A stretch of DNA of 64,000 nucleotides from Terebella lapidaria (Eukaryota; Annelida; Polychaeta; Terebellida; Terebellidae), in the NCBI GenBank assembly GCA_949152475.1, contig OX424556.1, positions 58,548,451 through 58,612,450 of the forward strand, written 5' to 3'. Position numbers and translations under genes: made by a program. The notes beneath the pieces are model-generated. The model searched no databases. It was not told the origin of the DNA and saw only the letters and a program-made list of their open reading frames with translations. The stretch's first letter is position 1. Each line of letters begins with the position of its first letter. Below are positions 55,609 to 64,000 of this stretch, in pieces.

Positions 55609-56991
55609 ATGGCTGACAAACCCGGAGACGACCGGGAAATTGGCGACCCAGGTGAAAATCGGCCCCGCACAGTCAAGTTGGACGGCGATAACATCACCGT
55701 TCAAGTAGTCGACACCGGGGATGAATCGGATCATCCCATAATCGTCCCCGACGACGAATCTTCATCCGGCCCCGACTCGCAGCCTGAGCAGCACGACCCA
55801 GTCACGCTCAACGACACGGCAAGTGGATCGGAGACCGGCGCTCGACCCAAAACAGTACGGGATAAGTTGGCGCAAAGAGGAGTGCGCCACACGCCTAGCC
55901 CGACCCAGGACGATCCCTTTTCGACCGACCCTGAGCGCTTCCGCCTACTCGAGGAAGGCGGGAGTATCGTTCGCCAAGCCATTGAGGCCCGGAAAGCAGC
56001 CGAGGAGGCTCAACAAGCAGCCGCTGCAGCTCGGCAGCCCAGCTCGACCCCACAGGCGATCGCCCCGATCGCGCCGGCCCCGACATCACCTGCGACCAGT
56101 CCCGCAGTTGTTCGGCCCAAGGTAACGCGCTCGCCCACCAAGCGCGCGTATACCAACATGAAGAGGAGACAGGGCACAGGTGGCAGCTCCACTTCTAGCG
56201 ATTCGTCCCGGAGCAGCTCCGGATCTTCGGCCCCGATTTCGACATTCCGCCGACAAGTAGCGGAACTGATGGCGTTGGTACCACCACCGATAACGCCATA
56301 CGGTACTCGGCCAATCGACTGGACTCAAGTTCCACTCAGCAGACGGAACCGGAGTGCAGGTTATGGACACGTCCACAACTTTGACGAGCCGTCAACCCTG
56401 TCGGAGAGTAATAACCTGACACTGGCCCCGCTTCAGCGTGGAGACGGACAATACGCGTGTCCGTTCTGCATTGGTGAGGAGGAAGGAGATGGAGAGCGAC
56501 AGTGGTCTACCGTGCCACGTCGGGGACCCTTCCGTTCGACCCAGACGCTAGACGCACATGTTCTAGCGTATCATTTCCCGTTCCTGCGATTTTTCGTATG
56601 TCCGGCTCGTGACGGCTTCATCACCCTGGCCCAGGAAGAGATGTTTCAGCATCTTTCGCAGTCGACCCCGCTACATGTCACGTCCTTCCCGTTTTACCAC
56701 GAAGGAAGGCTCACAGCAACCGGCCCCATGCTGGTAAGGTTCGCGCTGCGCTGCAGAGTCGACATGCAGCCGAATCCCAATTATCGGCCCCCTCGAGTTC
56801 CGGCTAATATTCCCATCTTCAGGAGAGATGTCAACACCGTCTTGACTTTTGGGATCTGGCATATGGCCCCGGAACTTTTCGACCAGTACCCACCAAATTC
56901 GGCCCCGGAAGTCCAACAGGTTCTTAGATATTTGGTTTGGCTGGCAGTAACCCCACTCCGACACCCATGGTGGATCCCCTGGGTAACCTGA
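55609..56991 (+). CDS. Third ORF of the retrotransposon, unknown function, fused to ChE DNA at its end
   Basis: 460 codons. The acidic, Ser/Pro-rich N-terminus is followed by an Ala/Glu-rich probable coiled coil around residues 120-145, a Ser-rich linker, and a C2H2-like pair with a long loop (YACPFC ... LDAHVLAYH) followed by FFVCP. I do not recognise the family; no env-like signal peptide or transmembrane helix is obvious. About the last 18-20 codons (VWLAVTPLRHPWW...) come from the ChE exon 10 region read in another frame, because the element is cut at about 56930. The native C-terminus is therefore lost. Confidence 0.6.
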   Translation: MADKPGDDREIGDPGENRPRTVKLDGDNITVQVVDTGDESDHPIIVPDDESSSGPDSQPEQHDPVTLNDTASGSETGARPKTVRDKLAQRGVRHTPSPTQDDPFSTDPERFRLLEEGGSIVRQAIEARKAAEEAQQAAAAARQPSSTPQAIAPIAPAPTSPATSPAVVRPKVTRSPTKRAYTNMKRRQGTGGSSTSSDSSRSSSGSSAPISTFRRQVAELMALVPPPITPYGTRPIDWTQVPLSRRNRSAGYGHVHNFDEPSTLSESNNLTLAPLQRGDGQYACPFCIGEEEGDGERQWSTVPRRGPFRSTQTLDAHVLAYHFPFLRFFVCPARDGFITLAQEEMFQHLSQSTPLHVTSFPFYHEGRLTATGPMLVRFALRCRVDMQPNPNYRPPRVPANIPIFRRDVNTVLTFGIWHMAPELFDQYPPNSAPEVQQVLRYLVWLAVTPLRHPWWIPWVT

Positions 56992-57359
56992 CCACGTGGC
57001 GGCCATACAGCGCCGAGGACATGGCGTTTCTCTACGTCAACGACCAGCTAGTGGAGGGCCAGACTCAGTGAGAACAGCAGGACTATGCCTTCTGGCGGGA
57101 GTATGTCGGCTGGATCACCAGAGAGTACCCTTTCCCTATCCGAGGTGACCGAGTACACTCAGTGTTACCATGTTTACCGCCAGTACTATGACAGTATCAC
57201 ATGCATCGAACTATTGGAGCCATAGCTAGAGCACCCAGTTTGTATGTTTCAGCTGGTCCTGTCCAAGAGGAGAGTCTGGAAGTTTTGCCTGCTAATTGGA
57301 TCTCAGACATCCTGGACATCATGACTGAGTTTTTGTTGGACATGATTCAGTTGTATTAA
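56948..57359 (+). pseudogene. Duplicated ChE exons 10-11, unit 4
   Basis: Copies of exon 10 (56948-57144) and exon 11 (57253-57359, TAA at 57357). Exon 10 carries a TGG-to-TGA change (CTCAGTGAGAACAG near 57069). Exons 8-9 were lost in the retrotransposon replacement. Confidence 0.85.
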
Positions 57360-57847
57360 AGCATCGTGTGTTAATTTTGTGGCAATATAATTATACCTGA
57401 TTACTTCTTTGTACCTCGTTCACATTCACAAGAAAACAATTATTTACTTCAGAGGCACAGAAAACGAAAACAATTATTACTTTAGAATTCTGATCGCATG
57501 AATTTGAATGCATGGTTTAATAAATCATCCTGCACCATTTTTCGGTGGCTAGAGGTGGAAGTTTCTGAGATATACCAGTACTTTTATCAATTGGTGATAT
57601 ACAATTGTAATAATTGCAATTGAAGAAGCACATCATTTAAATCTTGCCGTCAGAAGCCGTTATAACGCGTTCTTTTAATCTCTTCATAAATCATAATTGC
57701 AATTGAAGTTTTGCAATACTTACTTAACTTCCAAAGCTGTTACAACACGAATCCCTTCATGAGAAAAGTATTTAAACTGCTGAGACTTCACATCTACCTA
57801 TAAATAGTAGGCACTAGACTTAGCATCTACGTAAAGATCGAGAAGAA

Positions 57848-59394
57848 ATGGCATTTAGACAAATCACAAGCAGTCCTAAAATGACGAGTGGGTTGTCGCA
57901 TTCCAAAGTTGGACATTTTACACCAAGGCCCGCCAGTGTGAACTCGACCTTACCAAGTGACATCAGTAAGGCCAGTACATCGTGGTCATTGTCTCCTGAA
58001 CAGGAGTCGGACTTTGACAAAAGTACACTTAGTCCTAAACGCCCACGTGTACCTAATGAACAGCAAAGAATTGGAAGTTCAAAAGACAATATCAATGTTT
58101 CATCCAAGAAGATTGTTTTCCCAAACAGAGGGCACTTACAGGAGAATGTGTCTCTCTCATCTTGTCCAACAACAAAATGTCACCCTATGAGCACATTGCA
58201 AACAAAACGGAAACTACGTCTAGAAGCACAGTTATGTCAACAGGACACCAAGAGGTCATGCAACAATTATCAGGCCACAGTAGTGACATCTTCCCGTGTT
58301 ACAGGCAGTTCTCAATTGGCTGAGAAAAACTCGATGGACAGAGTTGAACCTCTCAATACTGAACGACTTAAAGCCATGAGAGAACTGACCAAGAACGCTT
58401 TGGTAAATATTCTGGACAACAGTGCAGTGTGTGTGGAATTCTTCCACAAGAATCGTTCAGGATCAAACGATTTGTTCAGGATAGAAGAAGTGATGATTAT
58501 TTCTGGTGATGGAAAGATTGTCCAAGTTCATGGAGTTCCTGAGAACACATATGTAACATTGAATGACAAAGCATTATCAAATGTTTTGAAGAAAACAGAG
58601 CACTTCTCATATATGGCAGTACCGTCAAGATATGTCAAGAAATATCAATATGCTGCTCGATTCATCAACATTGTGCGATCCAAGACACCCAAAGTCACGA
58701 TCTTCACCAAACTGGCCAAATGTGTCCTCATGGAGAATGCTGACTTTGAAGTCCGTTTCTACGACGGGACTAAAATCTCCAAAACTAATGACACAAAGAT
58801 CTACAAGCAGAATTGTTCTGCCGTAGTTGTGGCTCCGAGGGTTAACATTTCTCACCTTGATGTGGAAACAAAAGAACTGTTGAACCACACTTCTGAATGT
58901 CATGCCACGTGCCTCAATCTTGAGCTACTTTGACAGCAACCATGAAGTCATCAGACTCTAACATCGCTCATTTCCCGGTAATTGTTGGGAAGCGCCCAGA
59001 ATCCACGAATCTTCAGCCCTCAGTACCCAAGCTTGCCTCTCAGAACAGTCAGAAGTCAACCAGTCAAGTGACACCGGCCGAGAAGACTGGCCTGAACATT
59101 TCCAGTTCATCCTCCAGCAGCCCTCGGTCCCAGACTCCCTCCATTGTGTGCCAGGTGTTCGTCCCTGGAGTCGGCTGGGGCATTCAGATGTCCTCGGGAG
59201 AAGTCCTGGTGCAGTTCCTGGACGGCTGTCAGCTCGCTGTCCAAAGTTCTCCGATGGTCGTCAGATACAAGGACTCCAAAGACGACTCTGTCTGGCTCAC
59301 ATACAGTGACTGTGATGTGTTACCGGGAATTGTCATCAAAAGACTAGAAGTACTGCCAGTGGTCACAGACAGACTCCAACAACTTCTGAGCTAG
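57848..59394 (+). pseudogene. PLK4-like: PLK4-like polo-box gene, copy D (one-base deletion)
   Basis: Has TATAAAT at 57799 and ATG at 57848, full-length similarity to copy A, and all of the cryptic polo box intact. Loss of one G near 58925 (CTTGAGCTACTT versus CTTGAGGCTACTT) shifts the frame so that it ends after 361 codons. The rest, including PB3, is open in the new frame from 58930 to 59394. It lies tail-to-tail with ChE-like 2, probably the ancestral arrangement. Confidence 0.87.
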
Positions 59395-59719
59395 CTGAAA
59401 CAGTGTCGTTTTGAAACAATTTGTTGTTTTTTGTTGTTGTTGTTATTATATGTTATTATGTGTCACACAATGGGTATTTGTGATAATTTTATACAGAAAT
59501 TCTGTGGCTAACAGAAATACATGTCATAGTTCTCGCCATTAGGCCTAATGGTCACTCAGTCACATTGAAGTGAAAAAAAAATACATCGCTACAACACAAC
59601 TTTGCTTCTACTTCTGTGTTTCGTTTTAGCAGTAACCGGTGTGTGGAATTATTGTGATGGGAAAACAATGCTGGGTAAGACACTTTAATCCCATACTTTA
59701 TTTCGAAACTTTATTGAAA

Positions 59720-62897
<3,178 letters not shown>

Positions 62898-63646
62898 CCT
62901 ACAGCCAAATGGTTCTGTACATTTCTTCAGTCTGAGCACGGAGTTACAGCTCGGGACGTATTGAGGTAATCAACTGTCCTCATCAGATAAAAACATCAGA
63001 TCAAACAGCCTCCTTGTTCCCATAGATATCTACAATATCGATGAGAAAAAGGGTTTTATATAATACTATTCAATATTGAAATTATATTCTATTAGCGGCT
63101 GTTTCGTTAACTTCTTAAGGGTGGGCACCACCTAGAATATGGGAATGTTTTCAATTTTGCACTAATTCATGATTGTATTAATAATCATAATGATAATAAC
63201 TTCACCATATAACTTCGCCATATAAACCTCAATTTGTCCCAAACTTTGAACATAGCTGCTGCAACCCTGGTCCATGAAGAGGTTGGCAACGAATTTATAA
63301 TTTGTTTGATTACGCGATTAAAATCAATTAAAATTCACTGATAGATAACAAGCTATATCTTCCATTCATGTGCATGCTTCGTGGTACAATTTTCACCGTG
63401 TACGGTAACTCCCCGGGGTAACTCCTTGTGATACAACCTATAAAACATCAGTAGGCCTAAAGTACACTCGCACTCAAGATAAATATCTAGAAAAAAAGCC
63501 GAGTCTAATTCCAAATCACGAGGGAATTTTACCATATGTGGCATGACAAATTACTATGTCAAAGTTGAGTATAGCCTATATCTGACCTGTATCGACTAGA
63601 TCATAGATACTCTCATTTGAAATTCTGCATTCTGTTTGTTGCGAAG
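62898..63646. promoter_or_regulatory. Shared upstream region of divergent ChE-like genes 2 and 3
   Basis: About 750 bp lie between two start codons that point away from each other. On the - strand TATATAAAA (63054-63062) is a good TATA box for ChE-like 2, about 155 bp before its ATG. No TATA box is obvious for ChE-like 3. The rest is AT-rich without coding sequence. Confidence 0.5.
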
Positions 63647-64000
63647 ATGGGTTGTCGGTTGCTACTATCGGCACTGCTCCTGGTTGCTATAGCCGGGACA
63701 TGGGGGCAGGAGTTCGTTGTCACGCCGACTGAGTTCGGCTTGGTCAGTGGCACCGTGCTCCGTAACGTTGACAACGGCGAGTACACGTCACACGTAGTCA
63801 GCTACTACGCCGTGCCGTACGCCAGAGCCGAGCGATTCGCGGTAAGCTGATTTGACGAATCTTGATTTAACACATTCAAAACATAACTAAAAGATTTCGT
63901 TGTTTTAAGATTTCCCCGTGTGTGGTCATGTTTACCAAGTGTTTGGTGTGCCGCCGAGCAGAAGCCGACCCGGGATGTCCCGCCATGGTCTGGGGTCCGA
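63647..64000 (+). CDS. Cholinesterase-like type-B carboxylesterase 3 (first two exons, runs off window)
   Basis: Exon 1 (63647-63841) encodes a signal peptide (MGCRLLLSALLLVAIAGTWG) and EYTSHVVSYYAVPYARAERFA, parallel to the first exons of ChE-like 1 and 2. Donor GTAAGC. Exon 2 starts at 63962 after GAGCAG with KPTRDVPPWSGV and is cut by the window end. The catalytic part is not visible. It is divergent from ChE-like 2 and part of the same gene cluster. Confidence 0.85.

Larger units (their letters stand above)
45380..56930 (+). mobile_element. Ty3/Gypsy-type LTR retrotransposon, 3' truncated
   Basis: Order: candidate 5' LTR, primer-binding site, gag, pol (protease, RT, RNase H, integrase), spacer, third ORF. 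The element stops abruptly at about 56930, where ChE exon 10-flanking sequence resumes, and no second copy of the candidate LTR was found, so the 3' end is missing. Compared with the neighbouring units the insertion replaced about 855 bp containing ChE exons 8-9. One in-frame TGA in pol and an 852-bp duplication of the gag end are the visible lesions in the coding part, so the element is relatively young. Confidence 0.88.

Overview
The window looks like nuclear DNA of a marine invertebrate deuterostome, most likely an amphioxus (Branchiostoma). The evidence is spliced genes with phase-consistent GT-AG introns, a THOC2 orthologue, tandem cholinesterase-like genes, and two minisatellites that start exactly at exon/5' splice-site junctions. 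The last feature has been described for amphioxus genes, from memory under the name 'mirages'. The species call is inference. There are no prokaryotic operons and no CRISPR.

Region 1 (1-25260, + strand): the C-terminal three quarters of THOC2, the large scaffold of the THO/TREX mRNA-export complex, in 29 exons that rejoin without a frame break into about 1198 codons. Two introns carry textbook U12-type donors. The introns are swollen by repeats: a 32-nt minisatellite at the 5' end of intron 1, a second 32-nt minisatellite at the 5' end of intron 11, an 84-bp and a 35-bp minisatellite in intron 24, and a hairpin-ended element with a 147-bp tandem core in intron 25.

Region 2 (25261-32690): intergenic. 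It holds a roughly 150-bp degenerate tandem repeat rich in nuclear-receptor half-sites, a badly decayed Gypsy-like retroelement, and an end fragment of the element family seen in THOC2 intron 25.

Region 3 (32694-63999): a cholinesterase-like (type-B carboxylesterase) cluster. ChE-like 1 (+, 11 exons), ChE-like 2 (-, 11 exons with matching phases) and the first exons of ChE-like 3 (+, runs off the window) enclose a tandem array. Each array unit of about 3.68 kb joins the 3' exons of ChE-like 1 to an intronless gene encoding only the C-terminal polo-box part (cryptic polo box plus PB3) of Polo-like kinase 4, with no kinase domain and with its own TATA box. Copy A (36062-37609, 515 aa) is intact. 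Copies B, C and D carry stops or a frameshift. The unit before copy D was interrupted by an 11.6-kb insertion holding a Ty3/Gypsy-type element (gag, pol, an unusual third ORF) that replaced about 855 bp.

The most notable items are the kinase-less PLK4-like polo-box gene family, which could bind PLK4 partners without catalysis and so modulate centriole duplication (inference), and the minisatellites that replicate 5' splice sites inside THOC2.
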